Shown: in pieces, positions 40,008 to 48,001 of the stretch | Numbering within the stretch: the first letter of the stretch is position 1 | Layout of the letters: the number at the start of each line of letters is the position of its first letter | Assembly (NCBI RefSeq): GCF_017916255.1 | Contig: NZ_CP072827.1 | Location: forward strand, 186,001-250,000 | Direction: 5' to 3' | DNA length: 64,000 nt | DNA from: Streptomyces mobaraensis NBRC 13819 = DSM 40847 | Lineage (GTDB): Bacteria; Actinomycetota; Actinomycetes; Streptomycetales; Streptomycetaceae | Made by a program: the position numbers and the translations under genes | Notes under the pieces: model-generated | Seen by the model: the letters and a program-made list of their open reading frames with translations, nothing else | What the model was told of the DNA's origin: nothing | Databases searched by the model: none

Positions 40008-41326
40008 CGGGACCGTCCCGACGGGGTGCGGACGAGGGGGGTGGTGCGGGCGGCGCGGATCAGGGCCTCCCACGCCTCGGTGAGCAGGGCGAAGTCCTCG
40101 ATGTCGCGCCGGGCCTCGTCGAGGAGGCGCTCGCGGCGGCCGGCCAGCAGGTCGGCGAAGGCCGCGTACCGGCCGCCGAGGCGGCGGTAGGCGGCGTCGA
40201 GGGCGTCGAGCCGCCGGACGTTCCCGGCCCGGTCGAGGCCGGCGCTCTCCCGGGCGAGCGCGGCGACGGCGGAGGCCCGGACCCGTCCGCCGTCGTCGAG
40301 CAGCGCGTCGCCGGCCTCGGCCATCCGGGCGTAGACGGCGTTGAAGTAGAGCATGGACAGCAGGAACTTGGCGTAGCGCAGCTGGTAGGCCGTGAAGCCG
40401 GTGTCGGTACGGCGCTCGCCGGTGTAGTAGTTGACGATGTGCCGGTTGTGCAGGACGCCGGGGAGTCCGGCGTCGTGGACGAGGTGGATGAGGAAGTAGT
40501 CGCTGCCGATGGTGTCGGTGGCGGGCGGCAGCGGTACGCGTTCGTGGACGTCGTGGAAGGCGATGTTGCACATGTCCACGCGCATCGGGTCGACGAGGGT
40601 GAGCAGGGAGCGGTCGGCGCGGAAGGGTTCCGTGCCGGCGCCGCGGAAGGACTCGGCGACGAGGTCGCGCTTCTGCTCGTCGGTCCAGTCCTCGGGCGCC
40701 CAGAGGCTGACCACGTCGTGGTAGACGGCGGGGTCGAGGGCCTCGATCTCGCCGATGTCGACGGAGAGTTCGCCGATGAACGAGGCGCCGACCATGGCGA
40801 CCCGGCGGTCCAGCCGCTCCGGGGCGAGGGCCGTCGCGGTGACGTCGGCGCCGGCGTCCGCGGCGCGCCGGCCCAGCGACGTCAGCTCGTGGTGGATGGG
40901 GTACACCGGTGCGCCGTCGAGGGTCTGGTACCGGCTGTCGGAATCCCTGCGGTGGACGGACGCGCAGCCGAGCGCGGCGGCGATGAGGAACGCGCGGTTG
41001 GTGCAGGCGCCGTAGGAGAGGCGGTCGGGGAGCATCAGGTCGAGCAGCAGCTCGGGCTTGGGCCCGCCGGCGTCCGTGATCACCCGGCGGAGGAAGTCCC
41101 GCTGCGCGGCCTCGTCGAGGTGGTGCGCCGTGATCCGGGGGTGCGCGGGCAGCCGGCGGACGGCCTCGGCGTGCGCGGCGGTGTCGGCGGGCGCGCAGGA
41201 GTCGAGGACGAGCAGGTGCACCTCGACGTCGAAGTGCTCGACGGCGTAGGCGGCTTCGCGGCCGACGGCGGCGATGGTCTCGGCGCAGGGCCTGTTGGTG
41301 GGCAGGGTCAGACAGATTCCGCGCAT
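40004..41326 (-). CDS. DUF6271-like protein with DxD motif
   Basis: 440 residues, cytosolic. The start RGICLTLPTNRPCAETIAAV and the blocks LMLPDRLSYGACTNRAFLIAAALGC, SVHRRDSDSRYQ, VAMVGASFIGELSVDIGEIE and DTIGSDYFLIHLVHDAGLPGVLHNRHIVNYYTGERRT match my recollection of the DUF6271 family. VHRRDSDS holds D128-S-D130, a D-x-D like that of GT-A glycosyltransferases, where it binds Mn2+ and a sugar nucleotide. The N-terminal beta-alpha pattern also fits GT-A. A transferase joining a sugar, phosphate or amino acid is a fair guess, not a finding. It overlaps the dioxygenase gene by 19 bases and the decarboxylase gene by ATGA. Confidence 0.7.
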   Translation of the reverse strand: MRGICLTLPTNRPCAETIAAVGREAAYAVEHFDVEVHLLVLDSCAPADTAAHAEAVRRLPAHPRITAHHLDEAAQRDFLRRVITDAGGPKPELLLDLMLPDRLSYGACTNRAFLIAAALGCASVHRRDSDSRYQTLDGAPVYPIHHELTSLGRRAADAGADVTATALAPERLDRRVAMVGASFIGELSVDIGEIEALDPAVYHDVVSLWAPEDWTDEQKRDLVAESFRGAGTEPFRADRSLLTLVDPMRVDMCNIAFHDVHERVPLPPATDTIGSDYFLIHLVHDAGLPGVLHNRHIVNYYTGERRTDTGFTAYQLRYAKFLLSMLYFNAVYARMAEAGDALLDDGGRVRASAVAALARESAGLDRAGNVRRLDALDAAYRRLGGRYAAFADLLAGRRERLLDEARRDIEDFALLTEAWEALIRAARTTPLVRTPSGRSR

Positions 41327-42423
41327 ATCTCTTCCTCGGTGGCCCGGCCGGTGTCGGCGGTCGTGGCGGCCTCGGTGGGCGTGCCGGCGTCGTCGGCGTC
41401 GGTGGGTCCGCCGTGCCACGTGCGCAGGCCCAGCAGCTTGGCGCCCAGGTCGTTCAGTTCGGCCCGCCCGTAGCGCAGGGACTCGTGCCGGACGGCGTCG
41501 CCGAGGAGCGTGGCGTTCCAGTCCGGTGTGGCGAGGTCCCGCCAGGAGGCGATGCGGGAGGCGCGCAGGGCCCGGTGGTTCTCCAGGGCGGGCATCATGG
41601 ACAGGTACTGGACGGCGCGCACCCCGTTCTCCGAGGTGTTGGGCGCCACGCCGTGGGCCAGCAGGCCGTTCCAGATGAGCAGGTCGCCGGCGCGCAGTTC
41701 GGGGCGGACGACGGGCATGTCGTCGCGGTCGACCCGGGGCCGGATGGGGTCCCGGTCGTCGGGCTGGAGGGCCTTCCAGCGGTCGAAGCGGCGGAAGAGT
41801 TCGGGGCAGCACTGGAAGCCGCCGACGTCGGGCCGGGTGTCGTCGAGGGCGATGATGCCCTGGACGCGCTGCGGGAGGATGCCCTGGGAGGTGTCGACGT
41901 CCCAGTGCAGCTCGATGTCGAAGCCGCGTTCGCGGTGTTCGATCAGGGAGCGGGAGCGGTTGCGGACGTTGGGCGGGTTGAGGTTGAGCCGGTCCAGGGT
42001 CACCCACAGCTCTTCGCAGTCCCACACGTCGACGAAGGCGTCGTAGACGCGCCGGGTCTGCCGGCTGTCCCAGATGAGCTGGTGGTGGTACGCCTCGACG
42101 AAGCCGTAGACGTGCAGTTCCCGGTCCAGGTCGGAGCGCCACTCGCGGTCCTGGTACCAGGTGTCCGGCCGGTCGGGGTCCATGCCCTGGAAGTCCCAGG
42201 CGAAGTCGAGCAGGCGCCGGGCGGCGGCCGCGGGGATCGCCTCGCGGACGACGACGTAGCCGTAGGTCTGCCAGAAGGCGAAGTCCTCCTCGGACAGCAC
42301 TCTGAGGGGCCGTCTCTTGCGCAGGTCCCTCAGCTGGGTGCGGGCGAGGTAGGTCTCGCCGTCCGCGCTGAAGTAGGGGACGTCGGTGACGGCTCGGTGG
42401 AGGTAAGGGTCAGCGGTCGGCAT
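41308..42423 (-). CDS. Phytanoyl-CoA dioxygenase (PhyH)-like Fe(II)/2-oxoglutarate oxygenase
   Basis: 371 residues. The double-stranded beta-helix carries the facial triad H173-W-D175 (ELHWDVDTSQ) and H257 (LAHGVAPN), with R269 (GVRAVQYLSMMP) as probable 2-oxoglutarate anchor. DVGGFQCCPELFR, WNGLLAHGV and RLNLNPP are typical of bacterial PhyH-type oxygenases that hydroxylate amino acids or carrier-bound substrates. About 40 extra residues at the C-terminus are Thr/Glu-rich. The start at 42423 has a GGAG site; a farther ATG at 42480 does not. It is the first gene of the five-gene operon and follows a 300-nt leader from a promoter near 42750. The substrate is unknown. Confidence 0.87.
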   Translation of the reverse strand: MPTADPYLHRAVTDVPYFSADGETYLARTQLRDLRKRRPLRVLSEEDFAFWQTYGYVVVREAIPAAAARRLLDFAWDFQGMDPDRPDTWYQDREWRSDLDRELHVYGFVEAYHHQLIWDSRQTRRVYDAFVDVWDCEELWVTLDRLNLNPPNVRNRSRSLIEHRERGFDIELHWDVDTSQGILPQRVQGIIALDDTRPDVGGFQCCPELFRRFDRWKALQPDDRDPIRPRVDRDDMPVVRPELRAGDLLIWNGLLAHGVAPNTSENGVRAVQYLSMMPALENHRALRASRIASWRDLATPDWNATLLGDAVRHESLRYGRAELNDLGAKLLGLRTWHGGPTDADDAGTPTEAATTADTGRATEEEICAESV

Positions 42424-42751
42424 GCGGTACTCCGGATCCTTTCTGTCGCCCCCCGGATCTGGGAACGCCAAACGGTGCACGGTGGGCGCGAGGGGCGCCG
42501 GCGCATGCCGGGGGCCGCCTTCGCGCAGGGGTGGGTCGCGGTCCGGCCGGTGGGTCCGGAACGAGGGGTGGCTGGGGCCGTGGGGCCGCCTGTGGGGGGT
42601 GGGAGCCGGGTCGCGGCTCGTTCACGCCTCCGAGAACGGCGCCCGTCTCGGGCCGTGGTCCCGGGCGCCGCCCGGGGGCCGGTGAGTCCGTGTCGGTTCT
42701 TCCGGGCCGCGCGCCTCACGCGCCCCACGCTGTATGTGCACCCGATCAAGG

Positions 42752-42763
42752 TGGACTAGACCA
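42752..42763. promoter_or_regulatory. dre-like DasR site near the PhyH operon promoter
   Basis: TGGACTAGACCA differs by one base from the dre core TGGTCTAGACCA recognised by the GlcNAc-6-phosphate-responsive repressor DasR. It lies downstream of the minus-strand TTGACA, where a bound repressor could block transcription of the five-gene operon. Confidence 0.5.
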
Positions 42764-42945
42764 ACTCAGAATGTCAACATCCGAATTGAGATCATTTCAG
42801 CCGCTCATGATCCATTCGCCCGCTCTGCGCGGGCGCGCGTGAGACCCCGTCAGGCGGTGAACGAACCTCGCGAATGCGGACGTTGCCCGTCGAAGTGATG
42901 CCGCCCACCCTCTTGACACATGCGGTTAACCTAGGCGCACCCTTG

Positions 42946-42959
42946 TTGGTCTATACCAA
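42946..42959. promoter_or_regulatory. dre-like DasR site upstream of the GH3 gene
   Basis: TTGGTCTATACCAA is an inverted repeat at 12 of 14 bases and keeps the TGGTCT/ACCA core of dre sites. It lies 73 bp upstream of the GH3 start and about 28 bp after a TTGACA box. Control of a beta-N-acetylhexosaminidase by DasR is well known in streptomycetes. Confidence 0.6.
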
Positions 42960-43032
42960 ATCCGGCGAGCGTGTCGCCGTCGCTCCGCCGACGCCCTCGC
43001 CGGCCGCTCCCCCACCCGAAAGGCACCGGCCG

Positions 43033-44544
43033 ATGTCCTCCAGTCAGCACAGCACCACGTTGCGGCGACTCGCCCTCTCCGTCCTGCAGCCGGGTTTCGT
43101 GGGCACCGAGGCGCCGGACTGGGTGCTGCGGGACATCGGTGACGGGCTGGCCTCCGTCGTCCTCTTCTCGCGCAACATCGTCTCCCCCGAGCAGGTCGCC
43201 CGGCTCACCGAGCGCCTGCGGGCGGAGAACCCCGACCTGGTCGTCGCGATCGACGAGGAGGCCGGGGACGTCACCCGGATCGAGTCCGGGACCGGCTCCA
43301 CCCGGCCGGGCAACCTCGCCCTCGGCACGGTCGACGACACCGGGCTGACCGAGGCCGTCGCCGCCGACCTGGGCGGCCAGTTGCGCGCCGCCGGGGTGAG
43401 CCTCGACTACGCGCCCAGCGCGGACGTCAACTCCAACCCGGACAACCCGATCATCGGCGTCCGGTCCTTCGGCTCCGACCCGGCGGTGGTCTCCCGGCAC
43501 ACCGCCGCGTGGATCCGCGGACTCCAGTCGTCCGGCGTGGCGGCCTGCGCCAAGCACTTCCCCGGCCACGGCGACGTCGCCGTCGACTCCCACCACGACC
43601 TGCCGGTCTACGGCGCCGACCGCGAGGAGATCGCCGCGCAGGCGCTGCCCCCGTTCCGCGCCGCCCTGGACGCGGGCGTCCGCGCCGTCATGAGCGGCCA
43701 CCTCCTGGTGCCCGCGTACGACCCCGGTCTGCCCGCCACGCTGAGCCGGCGGATCCTGATCGACCTGCTCCGCGGGGAACTCGCATTCGACGGCCTGATC
43801 GTGAGCGACGCCATCGAGATGGGCGCGGTCTCCGGCCCCCACGGGATCGGCGGGGCCGCGGTGAAGGCGGTGGCCGCCGGTGTCGACGCCGTCTGCGTGG
43901 GCGGCGAGAGCGCCGAGGAGTCCACCGCCCGCCTCCTGACCGACGCCCTCGTGGACGCCGTGGTCCGCGGCGATCTCGCCGAGGAGCGGCTCGCGGAGGC
44001 GGCCTACCGCGTACGGTCGTTCGCGGACTGGTCGGCGGGGCTGCGCCGGGCCGCCTCCGCCGGCTCCGCCGACGGCGACATCGGGTTCGTCGCCGCCCGC
44101 CGCGCCCTCCGGCTGACCGGGGCCGTGGGCACCGCGCTGCCGCTGTCCGCGCCGCCGCACGTGGTGGAGCTGGTCCCCGCCACCAACCTGGCCATCGGCA
44201 AGGAGACCCCGTGGGGCGTCGCCGGCCCGCTGAGCGAGCGGCTGCCCGGGACCACCTCCGTCCGGCTGCGCCCGCAGGACCTGGGCGCGCCCGACGCCGC
44301 GCTGGAGACGCGCGCGCTGGGGGCGGCGGTGGGCCGGCCGCTGGTCGTCGTCACGCGGGACGCGCCGCGGCACGCGTGGATGAGCCGGGCCCTCGCGGAC
44401 CTCACCACCGCGCGCCCCGACGCGATCGTCGTCGAGATGGGACTGCCGGGGAGCGCGGCGCCGGGGGCGGTGCAGATCTTCACTCACGGCGCGAGCACGG
44501 CGTCGGGGGTGGCCGCCGCGGAGGTCCTGGCGGGCGGACGCTGA
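43033..44544 (+). CDS. Glycoside hydrolase family 3 beta-N-acetylhexosaminidase
   Basis: 503 residues, no signal peptide, so probably cytoplasmic. The GH3 catalytic barrel shows VVAIDEEAGDVTRI (72-83), LDYAPSADVNSNPDNPIIGVRSFGSDP (about 124-150), AKHFPGHGD (173-181, His of the acid/base site) followed by DSHHDLP, and GLIVSDAIEMGAV (near 250-262, nucleophile Asp). The KHFPGHGDxxxDSH pattern marks NagZ-type enzymes that release GlcNAc from chitobiose or muropeptides. A C-terminal sandwich domain of about 170 residues follows. The ATG has GAAAGG at 43018-43023. A dre-like site upstream implies induction by GlcNAc. Confidence 0.88.
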   Translation: MSSSQHSTTLRRLALSVLQPGFVGTEAPDWVLRDIGDGLASVVLFSRNIVSPEQVARLTERLRAENPDLVVAIDEEAGDVTRIESGTGSTRPGNLALGTVDDTGLTEAVAADLGGQLRAAGVSLDYAPSADVNSNPDNPIIGVRSFGSDPAVVSRHTAAWIRGLQSSGVAACAKHFPGHGDVAVDSHHDLPVYGADREEIAAQALPPFRAALDAGVRAVMSGHLLVPAYDPGLPATLSRRILIDLLRGELAFDGLIVSDAIEMGAVSGPHGIGGAAVKAVAAGVDAVCVGGESAEESTARLLTDALVDAVVRGDLAEERLAEAAYRVRSFADWSAGLRRAASAGSADGDIGFVAARRALRLTGAVGTALPLSAPPHVVELVPATNLAIGKETPWGVAGPLSERLPGTTSVRLRPQDLGAPDAALETRALGAAVGRPLVVVTRDAPRHAWMSRALADLTTARPDAIVVEMGLPGSAAPGAVQIFTHGASTASGVAAAEVLAGGR

Positions 44545-44589
44545 GCCTCCCCGGTCGTACCCCGTCACCGTCTCTTCGACGGCCACGCC

Positions 44590-44611
44590 GGACGGGCCGA
44601 ACGGCTCGTCC
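44590..44611. terminator. 9-bp hairpin between convergent genes
   Basis: GGACGGGCC (44590-44598) pairs with GGCTCGTCC (44603-44611) across a GAAC loop, with one G-T wobble. It lies between genes ending at 44544 and 44681, so it may serve both. Confidence 0.5.
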
Positions 44612-44680
44612 GGGCTCCCCAGCCCCTCGGTACGGCTCCTGAACCGATCGCCCTTGCGCGGGGTTGCCCCTCGCGGCCCC

Positions 44681-46108
44681 TCACCGCGGGCCGAGTCCGG
44701 CCAGCCGCTCCGCCACCTCCCCCGCGCCGGACGGCGGGACGCGCAGGGCGATGTGGTGGTCGGGCCGCACCAGCAGCAGGTCCCGCGCCGCCGGGTCCTC
44801 CTGGATCCGCAGCAACGTGCCGTACTCGTCGGCCAGTCGGCGGAGCTCCGGACCGCCGGGACCGCGCAGGGTGAACCACGGGCCGCCCTCGCCGCGCCGC
44901 ACGCCGCCCGCGCGCTCGCCCGCGTCGGGGCCGCCCCAGGCCAGCGAGCTCCACGGGTAGCCGACGCGCAGCGTCGTGGTGTCCTCGGTGACGGCCGCCT
45001 CCGTGCCCACGCCCGCCCTGCGCACCCCCTCGCGTACCGCGCCCAGGCGCTCGTCGGTCAGCCGCAGGGTCCACGCGGCGACCGGCATGCGCTCCTCCTC
45101 GTAGGTGTCGAGCAGCGGCTCCGCCGCCTCGCCTCGGTGCACGAGCGCCAGCTTCCAGCCGAGGTTGAAGGCGTCCTGGATCCCGGTGTTCATGCCCAGG
45201 CCCCCGGCGATCGAGTGGACGTGCGCGGCGTCGCCGGCGAGGAGGACGCGGCCGACGCGGAACCGGTCGGCCATGCGGACACTGATGCGGTAGACCGAGG
45301 TCCAGCGCACGTCGGTCAGCCGGACGCCGGGCACGCGGGCGTGCCGGTCGAAGATCCGCTGGAAGGACTCCGGAGAGGGCGGCAGCACCGTGCCGTCGGC
45401 GTCGCGTTCGGGCGCGGCCTGGAGCTGCCAGTGGTCGCTGCCGCGGAAGGGGCAGAGCATGATGCCGCCGTCCTCGTCGAACCACTGGTGCCAGTAGGAC
45501 GGGTCGAGCCCGTCGGCCCGTACGTCGCCGATCACCATGCACTCCTCGGCCTCGGTGGCGCCCTCGAAGGACAGGCCGAGGAGCTTGCGGACGGATCCGC
45601 GCCCGCCGTCGCAGCCGACGAGCCGCTCGGCCCGGATCCGCCGGCCGTCGGCGAGGGCGGCGGTCACCCCGTGCTCGTCCTGGACGAACCCGGTCAGCTC
45701 GGCGCCGAGTTCGACCTCGACTCCCAGCCGGGCGAGACGTCCGCGCAGGATCTCCTCGGTCCGCCACTGCGGGATGATCAGCCCGCTCGCGTACGGCGTG
45801 TCGGCCGTCGGGACGTTGTCCCCGAAGGTCACGTAGTCGCTGACCGGGACGCCGCCGCGGTACTTGCGCAGGGTGATGTGCTCGATGCCGGAGGCGGTGG
45901 CCTCCTCGCCCGCCCCCAGGTCCTCGAAGATCTCCCGGCTGCGCTGGTTGAGCCCCTTGCCCCGGGACTCCCGGTGGAATTCCGGCGCCTTCTCGACGAC
46001 GCGGACGGCCACACCGGCACGCGCCAGCACGATGGCCAGCGTCAGCCCCGTGGGCCCGGCGCCGACGACGAGGACCGAGGTGTCCGGCGGAACGGTGGCG
46101 TGGGTCAT
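44681..46108 (-). CDS. FAD-dependent aromatic monooxygenase (PHBH type)
   Basis: 475 residues. GxGxxG is at 16-21 (VVGAGPTGLTLA). GCDGGRGSVRK near 175-185 is the DG motif that binds both FAD and NAD(P)H. RVLLAGDAAHVHSIAGGLGMNTGIQDAFNLGWKL (about 290-323) is the GD motif. The C-terminal 130 residues form the thioredoxin-like tail seen in PgaE- and MhpA-type hydroxylases, so this is a class A flavoprotein hydroxylating an aromatic or polyketide. Monocistronic, with a GGGAA site. Its 5' region, together with 46198-46236, is unusually AT-rich and may hold an operator. No regulator is directly adjacent, so the substrate cannot be guessed. Confidence 0.88.
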   Translation of the reverse strand: MTHATVPPDTSVLVVGAGPTGLTLAIVLARAGVAVRVVEKAPEFHRESRGKGLNQRSREIFEDLGAGEEATASGIEHITLRKYRGGVPVSDYVTFGDNVPTADTPYASGLIIPQWRTEEILRGRLARLGVEVELGAELTGFVQDEHGVTAALADGRRIRAERLVGCDGGRGSVRKLLGLSFEGATEAEECMVIGDVRADGLDPSYWHQWFDEDGGIMLCPFRGSDHWQLQAAPERDADGTVLPPSPESFQRIFDRHARVPGVRLTDVRWTSVYRISVRMADRFRVGRVLLAGDAAHVHSIAGGLGMNTGIQDAFNLGWKLALVHRGEAAEPLLDTYEEERMPVAAWTLRLTDERLGAVREGVRRAGVGTEAAVTEDTTTLRVGYPWSSLAWGGPDAGERAGGVRRGEGGPWFTLRGPGGPELRRLADEYGTLLRIQEDPAARDLLLVRPDHHIALRVPPSGAGEVAERLAGLGPR

Positions 46109-46247
46109 GGCGGTTCCCTTCCCCTGCGTGCGCTGAGGCGGCGCCCGCTGTCCGCGCGCGCCGCCCTGCCATGAAAGCCCACCGCCACCAGAAAGGCAAC
46201 TCGGTAATGTTTGATTCTTGGTAAATGATGAGGAGTCGCCCGGGGTG

Positions 46248-47228
46248 TCAGCGGCCGGCCAGTGTGGTCGGGCGTTCGGGTCGGTTTTCGGTCTCGGCGG
46301 CCAGCGCCGGACGGCCTGAATTCGCCGTTCCGACCGTTAGGTACACCTGCAGGGCGCCGGCCCAGACGAGGGCCGAGCCGAAGAGGTGGAGGACGACGGC
46401 CAGGGCGGGCAGGCCGCTCAGGGACTGCATCAGGCCGATGCCTCCCTGCGCCACGACGGTGATGAGCAGGAGCACGGTCTTCTGCCGGGCCAGGGCGCAG
46501 CCGCGCTTGGGCAGGACGGACAGCAGGTAGACCAGCAGGCCCAGGACGGCGGCGCCCAGCAGGCCGTGCAGAGTGGTGACGAACCTCCAGTTCAGGGGCA
46601 TGCGGGGGACGTCAGACGAGTCACCCGCGTGCGGGCCGGTGCCCGTGGCGAGGGTGCCCACCAGGATGAGGAGGGCGTTGGCGGCGACCAGGGCGACGGT
46701 GGCGGGGCGGACGGCCGGCGGCATCGGCACCGCCGGTCTCGTCTCCTCGCCGTGCCGCCGGACCCGGTGCCAGGTGACCACCGCGGCCGTGAGCAGCAGC
46801 ATCGCGGCGAGGAAGTGCGCGGCGACGATGTACGGGCTGAGCTTCATCCAGACGGTGAGCCCGCCGACCAGCGCGTTCAGGACGACGATCCAGAACTGCG
46901 CCCAGCCGCCGCGCAGCACCGAGGGCATCGGGGTGCGCTGCAGCCGCGCCGCGACGATGACCCAGCCCACGACGGCGCAGAGCACGCCGGTGAGCAGGCG
47001 GTTGCCGAACTCGATCGCACCGTGCATCCCCATCTCCGCGGTCGGGGCGAGGGTGCTGTCCGTGCAGGCCGGCCAGTCCGTGCAGCCCAGGCCGGAGCCC
47101 GTGACGCGGACGACGCCGCCGGTGACGACGATGCCGATACTGGCCACGACCGAAAGGAGTGTTGCCCATCGGACACTGCGGGGTGCGAGCGTATAGCGGT
47201 CCGCGAGCCAGGAGAGAGGTGTGCGCAC
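46248..47228 (-). CDS. ctaA: Heme A synthase (CtaA/Cox15)
   Basis: 326 residues with eight hydrophobic helices. The first reads RWATLLSVVASIGIVVTGGVVRVTGSGLGCTDWPACTD, where VRxTGSGLGCxDWPxC is the hallmark of CtaA, including the loop Cys pair. Conserved His residues are in MHGAIEFGNRL, AAHFLAAML, LHGLLG and LHLFGSA, consistent with heme ligation in two four-helix halves. The enzyme converts heme O to heme A for cytochrome aa3 oxidase. The GTG start was chosen for AAAGGGA upstream; the frame is open further but lacks a signal. Usually linked to other cytochrome genes, it stands alone here between the flavoprotein and macro-domain genes. Confidence 0.92.
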   Translation of the reverse strand: MRTPLSWLADRYTLAPRSVRWATLLSVVASIGIVVTGGVVRVTGSGLGCTDWPACTDSTLAPTAEMGMHGAIEFGNRLLTGVLCAVVGWVIVAARLQRTPMPSVLRGGWAQFWIVVLNALVGGLTVWMKLSPYIVAAHFLAAMLLLTAAVVTWHRVRRHGEETRPAVPMPPAVRPATVALVAANALLILVGTLATGTGPHAGDSSDVPRMPLNWRFVTTLHGLLGAAVLGLLVYLLSVLPKRGCALARQKTVLLLITVVAQGGIGLMQSLSGLPALAVVLHLFGSALVWAGALQVYLTVGTANSGRPALAAETENRPERPTTLAGR

Positions 47229-47449
47229 GACGATCCCTTTCGTGCTCTGTGATACCTGGCCGTCAGCGTACGCGCGGGGTGGTGGCAAGGGTGCCGTTCC
47301 GGACACGCCCGGGTGGACGGGCGGTTGGACGGTCGCCGGGGTCCAGGCCGCCCCCTGGCGGCAGGATCCGCGGCCGTCCCCGGGCGAGGTCCGCGACCAC
47401 CCCCGACGGGATCCACGACCGCCCGCGCGGTGCCCGCGGCGTGGCGCGG

Positions 47450-47932
47450 TCAGCCGTGGTCGTACACCGTCACCGATATCCCCCGGTCCGTCAGCCGCGC
47501 CCGTATCAGGGGCTCCATCCGCTCCCAGCGGCCGCCCGCCAGGCCGCAGCCGATGCGGGGCATGTGCACCGAGGCGCCGAGCCGGGCGGCCTCGTCCGCG
47601 AGCTTCGCCAGGGCCGCGTCGATCGCCTCGTAGCGCACGGGCACGCCGCCGCTGCCGCCGGTCCGTATGCCGTGCTGTCCGACCATGTTGGCGACCCACA
47701 ACCACCGCTCCACCCGCACCATTCGCACCGCGCCGAGGCCGAAGTCGTTCTCGGCGCGGGCGCGGTGCCAGCGCCGGTACTCCCGCTCGGGCTCCGGCCA
47801 GCGGCGCGAGAGCGCCACGACGAACCCCTTGCCCCAGCCCCCCAGGTCGTTGCAGACGTGCGCGATCACCCGGGGCCCCTTGCCCTGCGGTGTCGTCGCG
47901 TCACCCCGTACGTATGCGATGTCCGTCCCCAT
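47450..47932 (-). CDS. Macro domain protein (ADP-ribose binding)
   Basis: 160 residues, essentially one macro domain. IAYVRGDATTPQGKGPRVIAHVCNDLGGWGKGFVVALSRRW contains the Gly-rich loop that holds ADP-ribose, and VANMVGQHG followed by SVHMPRIGCGLAGGRWERMEPLI is the distal phosphate loop. The layout resembles the TARG1/ALC1-like and Poa1p subclass, which removes ADP-ribose from glutamate or hydrolyses ADP-ribose-1-phosphate. The start at MGTD was chosen; the longer frame opens with a TTG and has no ribosome site. No ADP-ribosyltransferase gene is nearby. Confidence 0.88.
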   Translation of the reverse strand: MGTDIAYVRGDATTPQGKGPRVIAHVCNDLGGWGKGFVVALSRRWPEPEREYRRWHRARAENDFGLGAVRMVRVERWLWVANMVGQHGIRTGGSGGVPVRYEAIDAALAKLADEAARLGASVHMPRIGCGLAGGRWERMEPLIRARLTDRGISVTVYDHG

Positions 47933-48001
47933 GTCCGCAACGGTAGGGGGCACCACTGACAACCCGGTTCCGGCGCGGGCCGCCGAGGGGCCGGAACGGC
48001 C

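Larger units (their letters stand above)
42424..43032. promoter_or_regulatory. 609-bp divergent regulatory region between the PhyH operon and GH3 gene
   Basis: No gene is visible. TTGACA occurs in both directions: plus at 42913-42918 and minus with forward TGTCAA at 42772-42777. In each case CTAG follows 12 bp later. Two DasR (dre)-like sites are listed separately. The minus promoter would give the operon a leader of about 320 nt. Confidence 0.5.

Noticed and set aside
42919..42940. Iron box (DmdR/IdeR site) around GGTTAACCTAGGC
   Set aside because: Only half of the TTAGGTTAGGCTAACCTAA pattern can be matched and no iron-related gene adjoins. The dre-like sites explain the region better.
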